A stretch of 64,000 bases of DNA from Bugulina stolonifera (GCA_935421135.1 OW285192.1:14671001-14735000); one strand, 5' to 3'; counted from the first letter of the stretch, positions 1 through 13,600 are shown. Translations and numbers: made by a program. The notes: a model not told the origin generated them from the sequence alone.

Positions 1-254
1 ATTGGAATGCTAGCCTTAGATTAATGTATTAAGTATCCGTCACTCTATGCTAATGTGCCAATACAATGTACCAATACAATAATTACTTTACTGACTGTTT
101 CTATTATAGTAGCAGTGTATTATATCACTGGTTTCAATACTAGTTCTAATATTTTTATGATCTGCTAGGAAATGCATAGTTGCATGTTTACAGAGTTACC
201 AAATGTATGGTGTTTACTGGTTGTACTAGTAGATGTACTATTATATTCATATAG

Positions 255-714
255 ATAGCGAAGCTCAAGACTCAGAGATGGCAATGGAATGCTCACCACA
301 ACCGCAGCTTATATACCAAGACGAGATAAAGAATGCTGTACCACACAGCGAATCGCGGTTCCTCAGAATGTCAGTTAGTGACCCGCGAGTCTGTACTCTA
401 GGGGTACCATGCTATGCTATACTCCTACATCGGTGCCCAGAGCGGACACAACTACACTGTGACATCAGACACAGCACCTGCCTGGTGTCTCAGACGGAGA
501 CAATCACACTGGACGTCACAGTAAGCTCCCTGGTAACTAGATAGCCTATTGACTGACCTCTCTTTACCTGTAATACCTCACCTTCGGGCCCTTTGGTGGG
601 TGCCCATCCTCTGCTAAGTGTGTGTGCACTCATTCTATCTATAGATCCTTCGGTACAACCATCCATCCACATTCCCTGTTTTGTTATGCCCCGCCCCATG
701 TACATAATATGTCC

Positions 715-755
<41 letters not shown>

Positions 756-3700
756 GTATATGTTGTCTGACTCACCATAACAAGGTATGATGGTTAGGTG
801 TAAGTACATGTGTGTGCTTAGCTTCCATGTATATCTACTGTATGCGCTCTATGTGTTCATTAATGTACATGTATGTGTATATTAGGCTACCCTAAAAGCA
901 GATACTGTTTGTGACTGACAAATTCCATGGCAATCAAATTCTTCTTCCAAAACAATCTACATGTACATGTATGGACATGTAATCACTTGTAAGAGCACAA
1001 CAGACACATACATGTAGTTGTGTAGTTCAACATATTACTTAAAAAACAACAAGTATTTGCTGTAATATAATTGGTAAGTTACATGGGGTAGGGGTGGGTT
1101 TGTGAACAAGGTATGGTAAGTGCCCCACCTGCAGGTGGCTTACTGCACCTACATTTGTATTTAAGAGTCAGTCCCAGTTTTATTCTGTAGGTAAATGCGG
1201 TTTAAATCTGAGTAAGCATACAGCTTAGCTAGGCTTACTTTTAGTAGGTGAATAATTAGATTCCATTGAAAAAAATGCTCCAGTATAAGCTGATCGACTA
1301 AAACCCAAAATCCAAAACCAAAAACCGCAAATGATTTATGCTTTTAGGGTAAATAGGTGGAGTTGTGAAAGAGAAAACTTTTAGGAAAACTGGAAGCTGA
1401 TTACATTTTGATATAGATACATGTGTCTGTTTGCCTTCTTTCTATAAACAACTAGCAGTTAGTAGAGACTAGAGAGGTGACTGTAGTAAACGCATATCTT
1501 CACCATGAATATGTATGAGGCTATACTCACATCGCTATATTGTTTGATTAATTGTCCTGTTTGATAGACAGGAGGAAATGTGTGACTTAGACGAAGAACG
1601 TTGTACTATAATAATATTTTCATCAATGAACTAGGCCTACATGCATGTCTTCATCTATTTAATTTGTTGTAAATTTCAGAGGGAATCGAGCCTACAGACA
1701 GTAAATTTTGTGAATCACACAGAATGTGCCTGTGATCGGCCTCGTAAAAGGTAATTACTGTGTCACAATTTACTTATGTACAAAACTATGTTTTCCTACA
1801 CTGAAACTACGCTTTCCTACACCGTACAATAACATTAGCTATGCCCTATGCTACGCTGCATATGCTATGCTTAGCTATGCTGTTTTACTACACCTACTTT
1901 GTATGCCATATTATGCTGAACTGCAAAATGCCCAATATTTGAAGGTAGAGTTGTCTCATCTTTTTAATTTTTCATCGCATCCGACAATACAAGTTCACAA
2001 GGTTACTTACAGTCAACAAAGAGCGTAAAAGGAAAGAGGGATCACTCTGGCCAAAAACTGTCTCCCTCCCGCCTCTAAACGCGGTACGGATTAAGTAAGG
2101 AGTTGTGATACCTTGTGTGCAAATACGTTGTGATGATTGGCGTTCCGCAAACCAATAAGAAACGCTTCTTTACAACGAGCTCATATAAATCCTCCATTTC
2201 CATTTACACGACATTAATACAGGATCCCAAATATAACAATTGCAGTCGAACAGCTATTCAAAATATCAGTAGGCAACTGCCGAGAAAGCTGATCGCGGAA
2301 CACCTGTACAGCCAAATTGGGCGTATTTTGGTGAGACAGGGTATTATCATTGAGTGATCCCTCTATCTTTTTACCCTTTTTGCAGTCAACACCTGTTTTC
2401 TACAAAACTGTATTGAACTTCTAGTATCTATAATTAGCTATAACTACTAACTAGTAACTATAACAAACTCTGTTTGGCTACCGCAAGATTAAGGATATAA
2501 AACTCCTTAGATCAAATGAGCATGGTATAATTGTGAGTAAAATTCCACAAAATGTAATTTCTTCAACTCCCAATTTCGTTACCCCTTACCGAGTTGAATT
2601 ATTTGTATCACGCAGTCATTCCAGAGTTCAAATATATTTTCTATTATTTTAATTTTGGCTTTTGGTATGGTTGCACATCTTACCTTTCTGTTTGTCCCGT
2701 ATGGGCAATAGGAGTCGTGCTCTGAGTGAAAGTATTGCATGGGTTTGTGGGACTTGACCTTGCTTCTACACATCAGCAAGGTAGTCTCTGAACCATCCTT
2801 CAATTTGATGATTGCTTAAAGTGGTTATATAAATTGGTCGTATTTGTAAAGCAGATACTTCACTGATATTTAGCTCTACAATGAGTTCACATAGCAATAA
2901 ATACACATACATAGAAACCATTGCAAAAATTGAATTTCAATTATTCTGACTTTTTTGCAGTGCCAGTATGTAGTGGTGCTGAATATTTTCCCATAGCAGG
3001 CAATGACCTGGAGTGTGTGGTCCAACATTTACTATTATAAACCTAAGCTATTTCCGTTATAGGCCATGTTCTTAGATGACATTGGTAAAAAAGCTTATTT
3101 CATAATCACTTGGTTGATATCTCCACAAGGCCAAAAGTGTCTCACATTTTTTCCCTTTTTGGAATGTTCATCAGCTTTTCATTCTCACCACTGAAGGAAT
3201 GTTGACTGTTTACTATCATGATGTCTGTAGCTATCTCAACTCTCACACCACTGCTTGCTACATATTATAATCTAATGATTTGATTTGTTGCACATCATGT
3301 CCGGCCATTAACTATGGTTGATGGATGTAGCATATAATCAAATCATGACATAAATTCATATTTAAGACTTATGTAGGGCTAACAACCTTATAACTCTGTG
3401 TGTCTCCCTACACACATCCTTGTTGTAGACAGTAAATACATGTAGAATATATTAAGATGAACCCCACACTAACTGGTACTTTAGCTTGTGTTCCAATCGC
3501 TCTACAGGATGGGTGGGTAACGCTGTGTTGGTAATTGCCCTTCAATATTAGAATAGCGTTTACCGCAGCTTTCCCTTTTGTACTGCTCACCCATCTCTAC
3601 GGTACTACATGATTGTAACACCCTACTAATTACACACTAGATCGAAGGAAATTTGTAGTTATCGTTCCATGGAGGAAAAGATATTCAATCTCTGACTGTT

Positions 3701-6700
3701 ACATGTGCAACATGTACATGTAGACCATAAAATAGCTCGGAAATCTCATTTGTTTGTGCACTTTTTAGTAAAGTCCTCTCATAATTTATATTTTTGTAAG
3801 ATACTTATATAACAGTTAAATGAATTTAACTGTCTAACACCTGGGAGAGGATATTCTCCCGTGGGATTCTCAAGTACATCAATTAGTTGTTTAAAAACTG
3901 ACCCAAAAATGGCAATATTGGGTTCACTAATGTTTCCATATTAGTTAGTATGAATATGAAGTAGGAATATATGCAGTTAATACTTGTGTGAGAAGAATAT
4001 CTGCAGTTAATACTTGTGTGAGAAGAATATCTGCAGTTAATACTTGTGTGAGAAGAATATCTGCAGTTAATACTTGTGTGAGAAGAATATCTGCAGTTAA
4101 CACTTGTGTGAGAAGAATATCTGCAGTTAATACTTGTGTGAGAAGAATATCTGCAGTTAATACTTGTGTGAGAAGAATATCTGCAGTTAATACTTGTGTG
4201 AGAAGAATATCTGCAGTTAATACTTGTGTGAGAAGAATATCTGCAGTTAATACTTGTGTGAGAAGAATATCTGCAGTTAATACTTGTGTGAGAAGAATAT
4301 CTGCAGTTAATACTTGTGTGAGAAGAATATCTGCAGTTAATACTTGTGTGAGAAGAATATCTGCAGTTAATACTTGTGTGAGAAGCCGAGAACTTCAGCT
4401 TTTTTTATTCCATTCATTCCCAGGAATTTAGTTAAAACACAATTTTTTGCCTGAATCTAATTAGTGCAATTATTATGCACAGCTAAACAATGATGCAAGA
4501 TGCCTGGCTATATGATACATAATGATGCTATAATAATATAATTTGTTGTTGGGTATGAATTCTAAATATGTTTGAAATTTGTACAGATAAAATACAGTCA
4601 ACAACAATTTGTTTGTAATATATCTGCAACTGTGACAGCTCTGGTCTGGTGCTGTAATATTTACAGGCTAGACATAGTTATAACTGTTACCTACCAATTT
4701 CCTCCTATAGCCTAGCAAGATACTATCTATTGCAGATAAATGTACAGTCATGTAATATGCATTTGATAATATGCTATGTTATCATATCTGCGCGTACATT
4801 TCAAAACCTACATTTCAAAACCGGTGTTAGTAATAGACTTGTCCAGGGCCGTAGTGCCCTATACGGCCGTGCGGCCTGGCCGTCTCAACTTTTAGCATTG
4901 CAAAGTCGAAATGTAGTCAATTTATTATTATGGTCAGATCAGTGTTTAAAGTTTCTTCCACATTCCTATTCGCGGGGGTTTACAAAATATGTAAGGATAT
5001 AGTGATAATAAATGTGTTAAGCACTTTTATATCAGAAAATTTTAAATACTACCGTACTTAACTGCATTTATGTAACGTTTTAGATATTAAAAACCTGTCA
5101 GGGGAGATAACTCTAAATTTGAAGATTATTTTATTATACAGTACAATAGGCACCGTATACACAGTCCATGTACTGGGTGTGTTAAAAAATATAAACCTTG
5201 AAAATCTAAATAATTATATTAGTTTTCAATTGAACAAACTTTTTTGGATTCGGCTATCTGTCTGCCCGACATTGTTGTCAACATATTTACTTAGGCATTC
5301 AATTTTATAGGGAGAAATAAGAAATATCTCTATGGTAGGAAAGAAACACATGCTTTCAGCTGCTTTTTGTAGATTCGTTAGCTCTACTTCATTTCATTGC
5401 ATGTTTTTCATCATTGTAAAGAAGTAAAGTATTTGTAAATGTCGTTAGAGTTGAATGATTTATGTTCAGTCATAATTGTGAACAGATACAATGTATACAT
5501 GTACATGTACATGCATATGTATGTATGAGGCTGGGTTATATTTAATGTTATTACACAGGTATATTTCATAAGCCTGAACTGCTTCAAATTTGCTCTATTT
5601 TTCTGAAAAACACTCTCAGGGCTGCGGCGGCGGCCGGGGCGCTGCCCCGGACCCCGCCAGGGGGCCTGGGCGGCCCCCTGGACCCCCGGCCTAATATTTT
5701 GGCCCCACCAACATTTCTTAGGGCGCTACGGCCCTGGACTTGTCAGTAGTCAGGTTGGGTATTTACATGAAATGAAGTATGATCCACCTCAAAACTATAA
5801 ATTATCGCATAAAACGATGGTTTTAAAGATTTATGATAAGTTGTAGGCTGCAGGCTTGCAGAGTGCAGGATGATCTAGGCCGTTTCAATAAAATTGTGGT
5901 TGGGTAGGGTACATCACCAACCCACAAGGTTTTATTAAAAATTAATCTAAAGTTTTGCACCTGAATCTTAGTATGTTCTCCAGAGTAGTTCTTACTATTA
6001 ATCTGAATGTAAGATATATATCTACATGTAGGAATGTACATACATAACCCATTGAATGTACAATGTATTTGGATTGATTGCTCCACTTTGTAAATATGTC
6101 TGTTGTCAGTGCTATTTTTGGTAATACATAGGTTTACATTCAGTTCACCTGGCTTGGTCTTCTGTTTTTTACTGTCTATTTTGTGTTCAGTATCTCCAAC
6201 CAGGGTATTCTGTTTACATTGCGTAGCACGATCTTGAGTAAAAGAACATTTGGGTTTAACAGAACATTTAATCCCAAATTAGAAAGAAAAAGAGAGGGAA
6301 ACTTGAAAATTATAGAGTTTGCTATCATATACTGTACTTTATGCTGCCGTGTGTGTCATGTATTGTATACTATCATACTGTACTGTATGCTATCCTGTAT
6401 GCTGTATTGTATGCTATCATACTGTACTGTATGCTATCCTGTATGCTGTATTGTATGCTATCATACTGTACTGTATGCTATCCTATATGCTGTATTGTAT
6501 GCTATCATACTGTACTGTGTGCTATCCTATATGCTGTATTGTATGCTATCATACTGTACTGTATGCTATTATGTATGCTATGTATTGCAGGTGCGCTTGC
6601 CCATGGCCATTTAGAAATGCACCGACCCTGTCTGCTGAATTCCAATGTGAATGTCAGTGTGCAGAAGGAGAAGACAACTTATGTCATCAAGTACAATCTG

Positions 6701-8934
6701 GTAGCAAAAGGTGAGGAGATGCTATGTACATTATTTCAGCATGTGATGATTAACTACCTAAACAGTTTTTGTGGTAAAATGTAATGTTAAAAATGCACAC
6801 CTCTGTATAGGGTAGTCTGTTGTTTACTCCTTACTCCCTGCATGGTTCACCAGTTGCTGTATTAATTGTTTTTTACACTAGGGGTAGTTATGGCATATAC
6901 TTCAGTCCAATTTCGACATAAATAGGAAAAGTAGGGTGATATTTATTAGTCAGGCTGTATTTCATTGATTTTTCAACTGCTTCTTCCAAACACCCGATCA
7001 ACTGGCCAATCAGCTAGTCGGTCAGCCCTCGTCGATGTGCTCTAAACAATCAGCTGATTGATTAGAGTTAGAGCATATCTGCTAGGGCTGTACTTGCATT
7101 AGAATTATAGTTCACTTGTCCTCTTCCAACACTGGAAAATAATAATCTCGCCTTTGGTGTAAATTTTTGCCCCCTCCTCGGTTTTATATGTTTGTGGATT
7201 TGGAACCTAGGCTACCTTCAGATGGGTCGATGGATTGGCTATCTATTTACAATACCATAAATAAGTCTATTATTAAAACGTGCACGCCTATATGGATTTT
7301 ATATTTTATTAAAATAATGTGTTAAATTTATGTTATGTAACTGGCATTGAATATGACTATTGACATAATGTAGCTATAGACTTTGTGAAGGTGTTGGAAA
7401 TTTACATAATGTAGTATTTTGAATTATTTAGTGTCCAGCCCAGGCTGTTTCAGTCATATTTCTGTGACACCTACTGGTTTGCCAACCGCAGATGCCAACA
7501 TACCTGTGTAAATATGCAAGTCTCTTTGCCACAAAATCTAAATCATGATTTTTTGTTTTAACTCTGGCAAATATTTCGCCAGGCTTACACCCTGCTGTCC
7601 GTTTATTCAGACATTCAGAAGCAGTCAACAGTTGGTTCTCAAGCTAGCCCCAAACCTCTCACAAGCTGATGTAGTTGGTAGCCTGTGTTCCAATCAGTTA
7701 GTTACTTAACTAAGTTCTAGTCTTGGACATATCACTGCTGACTGATATAATATTAACTATCTAACTCTAGAGTACAGTTCATCACCTGTCTCTTTGGACA
7801 TCACAAGACAGTCACACACCTGCTGCCTAGCAATAACAACCTTGCGATTGACCCCTGACACATAACACCTTGTAGCACCTTGCATTGCAGACATGTGATG
7901 TCATTATGAGTCAGTGGAAGATCATACAAAGGTTGTTGATCTTGTATCTTCTGACATGTGACAACTGAGTATTTTTGTCAAAATAAAAGCTGGTTACATA
8001 TGTATCTTTCCACCTATTTATAGGAAATTTGAAAAAAGTGTTGGCATCCCTTTCAACTAGAAAAAAATATTCATGTTGCAATTGTTACAACATTATAGAT
8101 GTAGATGATAAGCCCTGAGTGTAGGCCTAATCCCCAGGATTACCTGTGGACTAGGAGGCCAACCAGTGGTCACAGACATGATTGATGTATTGTGGTTCTA
8201 AAATATATTATGCCTTCTCTTGTCCATTAAAGTGTGTGGTAATTGTAGAATTATACGCCTACATGTATGCTATAAGTGGTTGCTAGTACATATTTACTCT
8301 ATCTTTTCATCTCCAGTGCTAATCAGTAAGTTATTCTCCAGATTACTGTTTTAGATTACATTGGAATGAGACTGGACTCTCTACCCATTATCAAGATTCC
8401 AAAGACTATGAAATATGCCGTAATATAACCGAGGACAGCACTTGGAGGCACGCAAGACATCCTGATGAAATATTTTACTGCCCACCTGTGCCATGTAACA
8501 GTGGACTGACTTTCAACTCTGTACACTTAGCTTGCATTAGTAATTCATCCAATATATATTCTAATAATAGAACTATATTAGACCACCGGGCAATGAGAGG
8601 TGTCAAACAATCAGAGAGTTCATATAGTCAAACTTCAACACCTGAAATTGATAAGTTGACGCTTAAACGTAGAATAGAAAGAAAACTACATGAAATACGT
8701 AAAGAAGGTTTGCACAGATCTACCTCTCGCATTGGAAGGAAATTATACAAAGCCTTCCAGCAGACATATGGTGAAGGGAATAATCGTAAGAAAGAAAAAA
8801 TTTCCGGTGACATATCTATAGGATTGAAGTATTCCAGAAATGCACAAGTCAAGTGTAAAACTGTATCTAGCCAATATCAATATGTTCTACCCTTAAGATC
8901 GCACTTTTTATTTTGTGCGATAGATATACATTAG
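255..8934 (+). CDS. PDGF/VEGF-like secreted growth factor, 3' four exons (5' end outside window)
   Basis: Exons 255-520, 1680-1750, 6591-6710 and 8355-8934 join with consistent phases (0, 2, 2) at GT-AG sites and end at TAG 8932-8934. Exon 1 (start uncertain) carries ECSP, VPC, HRC, LHC and STC cysteines followed by SQTETITLDV, which lines up with the VEGF segment between its C-rich core and the ITMQI strand. Exon 2 reads VNFVNHTECACDRPRKR, the counterpart of the VEGF FLQHNKCECRPKK end of the cystine knot. Exon 3 adds a second C-rich block (CACPW, CECQC), and exon 4 a CPPVPC segment and a long basic tail (RRIERKLHEIRKEG) that could bind heparan sulphate. The family is a secreted dimeric ligand of receptor tyrosine kinases. 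The RCxGCC signature is not conserved: RC is followed by a longer loop to the next C. The signal-peptide exon must lie upstream. Family call is inference from cysteine pattern; other cystine-knot families are possible. Confidence 0.62.
713..754 (+). repeat. (TCTG)n microsatellite
   Basis: About ten TCTG tetranucleotides in a row in the first intron of the growth-factor gene. No function is visible. Confidence 0.9.
2022..2372. mobile_element. Short inverted-repeat element (MITE-like) in growth-factor intron 2
   Basis: AGAGGGATCACTC near 2034 is matched by the inverted GAGTGATCCCTCT near 2352, with similarity extending outward through A/T-rich flanks (AAAAGG... and ...CCCTTTTT). The roughly 350 bp between them are richer in CpG than the neighbourhood and include an 80-codon reading frame without recognisable content. 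I could not settle the target-site duplication, so the superfamily is open. Confidence 0.45.
3965..4385 (+). repeat. 30-bp minisatellite, 14 copies
   Basis: Fourteen tandem copies of a 30-bp unit (core ATCTGCAGTTAATACTTGTG, a PstI site in each). Copies are almost identical; one has a T-to-C change near 4101 and the first unit is a variant. Because 30 is a multiple of 3 and the unit has no stop in one frame, it reads as a ten-residue protein repeat, but it sits in the 4.8 kb third intron of the growth factor without splice support. Confidence 0.95.
4844..5736. mobile_element. Non-autonomous hAT-like transposon, copy 1 (893 bp)
   Basis: The ends are inverted: CAGGGCCGTAGTGCCCTA at the left and TAGGGCGCTACGGCCCTG at the right (one mismatch over 18 bp). 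It is flanked by the perfect 8-bp target duplication GACTTGTC at 4836-4843 and 5737-5744. Eight-base duplications and CAGGG ends are typical of hAT elements. No transposase is encoded. The interior is AT-rich except a GC-rich block at about 5620-5695. A nearly identical copy lies at 40704-41598. Inserted in growth-factor intron 3. Confidence 0.9.
6365..6585 (+). repeat. 44-bp tandem repeat abutting growth-factor exon 3
   Basis: About five copies of a 44-bp unit made of ACTGTACTGTATGCTATC-like subunits run up to within a few bases of the acceptor TATTGCAG at 6590. The polypyrimidine/branch region of this intron is therefore built from repeat sequence. Confidence 0.85.
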
Positions 8935-9104
8935 CTCAAACTAATATGTGGAATTGTCCACTCTTAGACTCATTTGCTCACAGATTTTACCAGGGAAACA
9001 ATATTTACATTAAATCATGTAGTATCATTTGTTGTAGGCCAACTATGTTTGGATTACTGTTAACCATGTGAACTCTATGTATGGAGTTCGTTACTATCTG
9101 AATT

Positions 9105-9110
9105 AATAAA
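9105..9110 (+). terminator. AATAAA polyadenylation signal of growth factor gene
   Basis: An AATAAA hexamer lies 171 bases after the growth-factor stop codon, with a T/GT-rich stretch just downstream. It is the first good signal after the stop and probably ends the transcript. Confidence 0.5.
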
Positions 9111-10464
9111 CGTTGGGTGTTATCTTTTGAGATGAGGATTTCTGATTTCTACCTTCTGGTTATTTCCTATACTGACTGACAAGGGTTGATGTTATTCTGG
9201 AGACTCAAATTAAAATCCAGTTTTGTACAATTGTATGCGGTGTAATATTGTGATGCTGGCCTGTAAAAGTACAACTTATACAGCTGACCAACAGGTCCGT
9301 AGTGCTCCTACCATGTGATTATCATACAATGCACATTCATAGGACCAACGACAGTCCCCAGGTTTGAGTCTGTAGTCAACTCTGACCACACTAATTGCTC
9401 TGGACTAGGCAGGGAGACTCGCAGGTAGTGGTATGTTTCTATCAAGAATGTAGAACATAGTATAAGTAAATAAATACAAATACATTGAACTCTAAAAAGT
9501 GATCAATAAACCGAAAAAATGTGGCACCTTTTAAACAAAATTGGCTTCACACAGGGGCCGATGGGCCATCGGCCTAAAAATAATGCCCAAAAAAACCTTA
9601 TATGCATACACATGTATCAAGAAATACTCCTTGACATGTATCAAGTATTGTAAAGATTTTAGCCACATCTCACTACAATATATATTTTACATTACTGAAA
9701 AAAAAGATATCTATATTGTATTCTTTTATTTTGGGCCCAAATTATAGCTATAAAGGTGAGGTTCAATGGCCTCAGATTCTGTTATATTCATCATGTGCTG
9801 AAGTCAGATGGAGCTCGGGTTTCCTACCTGAAGTCACTGGTAGCATTGAGAAGGGCATCCAAATACATAATAATATTACATACATAATATGACTATAAAT
9901 GCTACAGCTGATATCCAGATAGATCATGATGGTGACCCTTTGTCTGTCCAGATAGCAAAAAAGACAAATCTCTAGAAGTGAGGGAAGGTAAGAAGGATGA
10001 ATTTTCTACATCAGATAAAAATATGCCTAATAGTCAGTTGAAGGATCAGAATGAATCATAAATGACATTCATCTCCAATATGATGATGTCATAACATACA
10101 CTGTACTTGGTACGTATGAGACGCAATCACTGCGTGCATCAGTCAGTGACTGAAAGATTAAATGTTAATGACTGAAGGAATTATAAATGTTATGACATGT
10201 ACATGTATAAATTATATATGGGTCCATAATTGTGCTTAGTATCCTAATTGCTCAATGAATTATAATATATATGCATACATTGTAGGTGTTGCAGGCCCAT
10301 GTACGTGTATTTGGATGCAATACACGATTGTGCAATATACATGTAGATTAATAACTCAATAATGATTTCGCAATGAGTTGCCAGCATTACATAATAATTC
10401 CATTAGAAATAACAAGAAAAACAAACCTATGAATATTATAAAATTATATGAATTATTCAGTAAC
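9111..10464. other. Intergenic, growth factor to UBAC2 (converging 3' ends)
   Basis: No gene recognised. At about 9838-9862 there is a short piece of the SINE core (GAAGGGCATCCAA) seen elsewhere in the window. A CpG-containing patch at 9551-9575 (GGCCGATGGGCCATCGGCC, itself an inverted repeat) is followed by low-complexity AT sequence. Confidence 0.6.
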
Positions 10465-10470
10465 TTTATT
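10465..10470 (-). terminator. AATAAA polyadenylation signal of UBAC2
   Basis: The minus strand reads AATAAA here, about 180 bases past the UBAC2 stop codon at 10650-10648. Confidence 0.45.
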
Positions 10471-10647
10471 AGAGAATAACACATTGTACACCATTGATGA
10501 AATATAATAAATTAAATGAGTTCAAGTCAACATGGCAAACAGTGTGATTAAAATTGATTATAATAATAGTTCTTTGAACAAGAACTGTGTTAAAATGAGT
10601 TAAAATTGTCCAAGGCACAATATGGCAGGCTACCTTACAGTACAATG

Positions 10648-13600
10648 CTATGTTGGATTGGTTCTTAAAAGATGATCTAAAGCATGATTTAGATTGTTAT
10701 TATTTAGCCTCAGTGCTTCCACTGCCCTGTCTCTGTTAAACCCCCAACCAATCAATGTTTGAATGAGGTTTTCTTGTGGTTCAACTGCCTCTGCCTGGGC
10801 TCCAAACCAGCCACCTCTCTGGAAATAACCAAAGTTTCAAAAGCATGATGTCATTATATTTCTGTGAGTTTTGTGAACTGTTATTACAGTGATGACATAC
10901 ATGTACACTGTAATACATGTCTAGTTTTTGACAAAAGCGCAGACATGTTCTAGCTGTAAAATGTGGAATTGTCAGCACTTTCATAATCAGTGGGGAGTTG
11001 TTTTCACCTCAATTTACCATCATGCTGATGATAAACAATACTAAATAAATTATTCTATTGTCAGCTCTATTACATAATGTTTGGTATCAGAGTAATGCAA
11101 CGAGTAATTATATAGAGGAGTTGTTTGCTTTTTATTTTGTAAGTTGTCCGCCCTTACCTCAACCTCGACATGTAGAAGGATCTTGTTGCAGATCTAGTAC
11201 TCGTTTACATAAAAGTAAGATCTTATAAGACAATATTTTGCAGTATAACTTGTGTCTATATGGAGGTATTACACTGTTACATAATCTACCCCATTTTCCG
11301 TTGCTGCTTGGTTCAATAGAATATCAATAGAAGAGAAATCCTGTATATTTTGGTAAGGCTATACCTGTATAATAGGTCTGTTGTTCCCATGCTGCCTCAG
11401 ACTAGACAGCATGTATTCTTGTTCCATTCTATCCTCCTCTTCTATACGCTGCAGTTCCACTGTAGCCCCATAGTACCTGCGTAGGACTGGAGGCGGGGCT
11501 TCAAGTATTGGAGAGAGTACTTTGTGACAGATAGATGATAGAAATTCAGGTACTTTTAACCATAGCTTTACTTTGAACATATTGGTACGATACATCACCC
11601 CAGCTATCTGAAAAGTGACAAAATACCACAACCATGTCCATTCATTTTAGAGAACATATACAAAAATGTATCTATATTATTATACCTAAATAACATCTAT
11701 TTAATGCCCTAATTATATACATATATATCATTGTTCAGTCCCAACTCAATTAAATAACAAGTCAGGATCTAAGCAAAGAATATAATAGTTAGAGGAATGA
11801 ATCCAATATATTTAGTTGTGGTTTTGAAATGACAGCAATTTGGTGGTGGAGTAGTGAGTCAAATAAACATTGTTTAGCAGTACTTTGGGTATAGCGTTGG
11901 TGAGAAGTACTATTCTTAGAAACCTAGCAAGTCTCAGGGTCAGCGGAAGGCTAATATTGTCAGCTTTGTTCTACATGTTTAGAAATATACATTATGCTAC
12001 TGAGTGCCGATATTAGACTCAGACTTGAATCTTGGATAACAGTTCCAATTGTGTTTAAGAAGGTCTAGAACTCGGGCTACATGTAAGCCGTCATTTTCAA
12101 GGTTGGAATGTTTGGAATCCAGGGTGCATAAGACCTCATTTTCAAGGTTTCCCACAGTTTATTAGTTGAATTTCTGGTGCTAACTGGGTGGAGGCTCTTA
12201 TCAACAATTAAAATATATACTCACCAGACCAATCCCAGAGTAGAGGAGTGCTGGGATGGAGCTGCTCATCATCTGCAATCAAGATAACAATATTATTATA
12301 CATGTACAGTATTCATACAAACTAATACTAACACACAGTCATCAGAAATCTACCTCAGAACTCAGTAATTAGAAGTGCTCTGATAGTGTAGCATTAACCA
12401 CATCTCTATTGACAAAATAATTTCTGAATATTTTCCTTCCTCATGATTTAATACCCATAGAATTCTATGGGTACATAGTAAGTAGTGATTACTCCGGTAG
12501 CTATAAACAATAAACATTCAGTGAACTACAGTGACATCATTCTGGCAATGCAAGAACTGATGATTAAAGCTTTCTCCACTCAATCATAAGTTTGTACATG
12601 CAGCCCCTTATGGCTAGGTAGTACATCAGACTAAACTACCACATCGATTAAATTACTACTGTATATGTAGGTAGCCCCGTGACATATGAAAATACATAAT
12701 ATTGTAGGCCTATGTTATTAAAGCAAAAAGAAATTTTGAACGTGATCAAAGGTACATAATATTGTGTTTATAATAAGTAAGATAAAGTATTGACACCCTA
12801 TTTCTGTACCATCTACCACAATAATCTCCCTTCTTTTCATGTAGCAATACATTTTTCTTCTTTTAGTAGACCGTGAATGACAAAGTGCATGTACATAGTA
12901 CTATAATTTTATCTAGATCAGTTACATAAAGAATTCAAATTGCTTTCAGGAATTTTGAAGTTGAATACATTTCTCTCAACAAAAATACGATTTATAACTA
13001 TATGTATATTGAGCTGAAATTTATGGGTGGCTAGCCTGCCAACTTGGTGAAGGTGTGTGCTGCGTTGGTAGACCAAAACTGAATGAGCCTTGTATTATTA
13101 TTGTTGTTGTCATTATCACTACAATTATTACTATTCATTAGTGTTGTCGACTTTCCTCCAAGAAAACAACTACTAACACCATTCATCAAATTAATAATGT
13201 ATATGCCAGGTCATTAACTAAATATAACTTTGCCCACAGGTTGGTACTCAGTAGGTTTAGGGTGAATAGTGGCATACCACCAACTCCACTATGGTTGGTA
13301 TTAGCGGGTAAGGTTGAGGTCATACTGAGTTAGTTTCAAATAGTTCTGTTCCAGGATCCGGTATGGCATCTGTGTATAGCTAGGACTCATTACATTACGA
13401 TCTATATTTTGTCATACAAAACTATCTTGGCCCCATAATTACAACAGTGAAATAACAAACAGTAAGCTATGATATTGGTGGAATTTTATAATTCATACAA
13501 ACTAATCCTGGCTTAGTGTATATAAATTATAAATTCCACCAGCATCTTTGATGTACGAACTACATCACATGTATAATGGAAGGCAGTGAACTATAATAGA

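Noticed and set aside
2115..2357. 80-codon frame as a small gene
   Set aside because: Lies between inverted-repeat ends in an intron; no homology or splice support. Kept only as part of the MITE-like element.
3988..4431. A 147-codon open frame with a ten-residue repeat
   Set aside because: It is the 30-bp minisatellite read through; no splice sites or signal peptide, and it sits in an intron.
6319..6784. Alternative frame through growth-factor exon 3 (NSNVNVSVQKEKTTYVIKYN)
   Set aside because: It looks protein-like, but it joins exon 4 in a frame that stops after 24 codons, while the cysteine-rich frame is phase-consistent with the exons on both sides.
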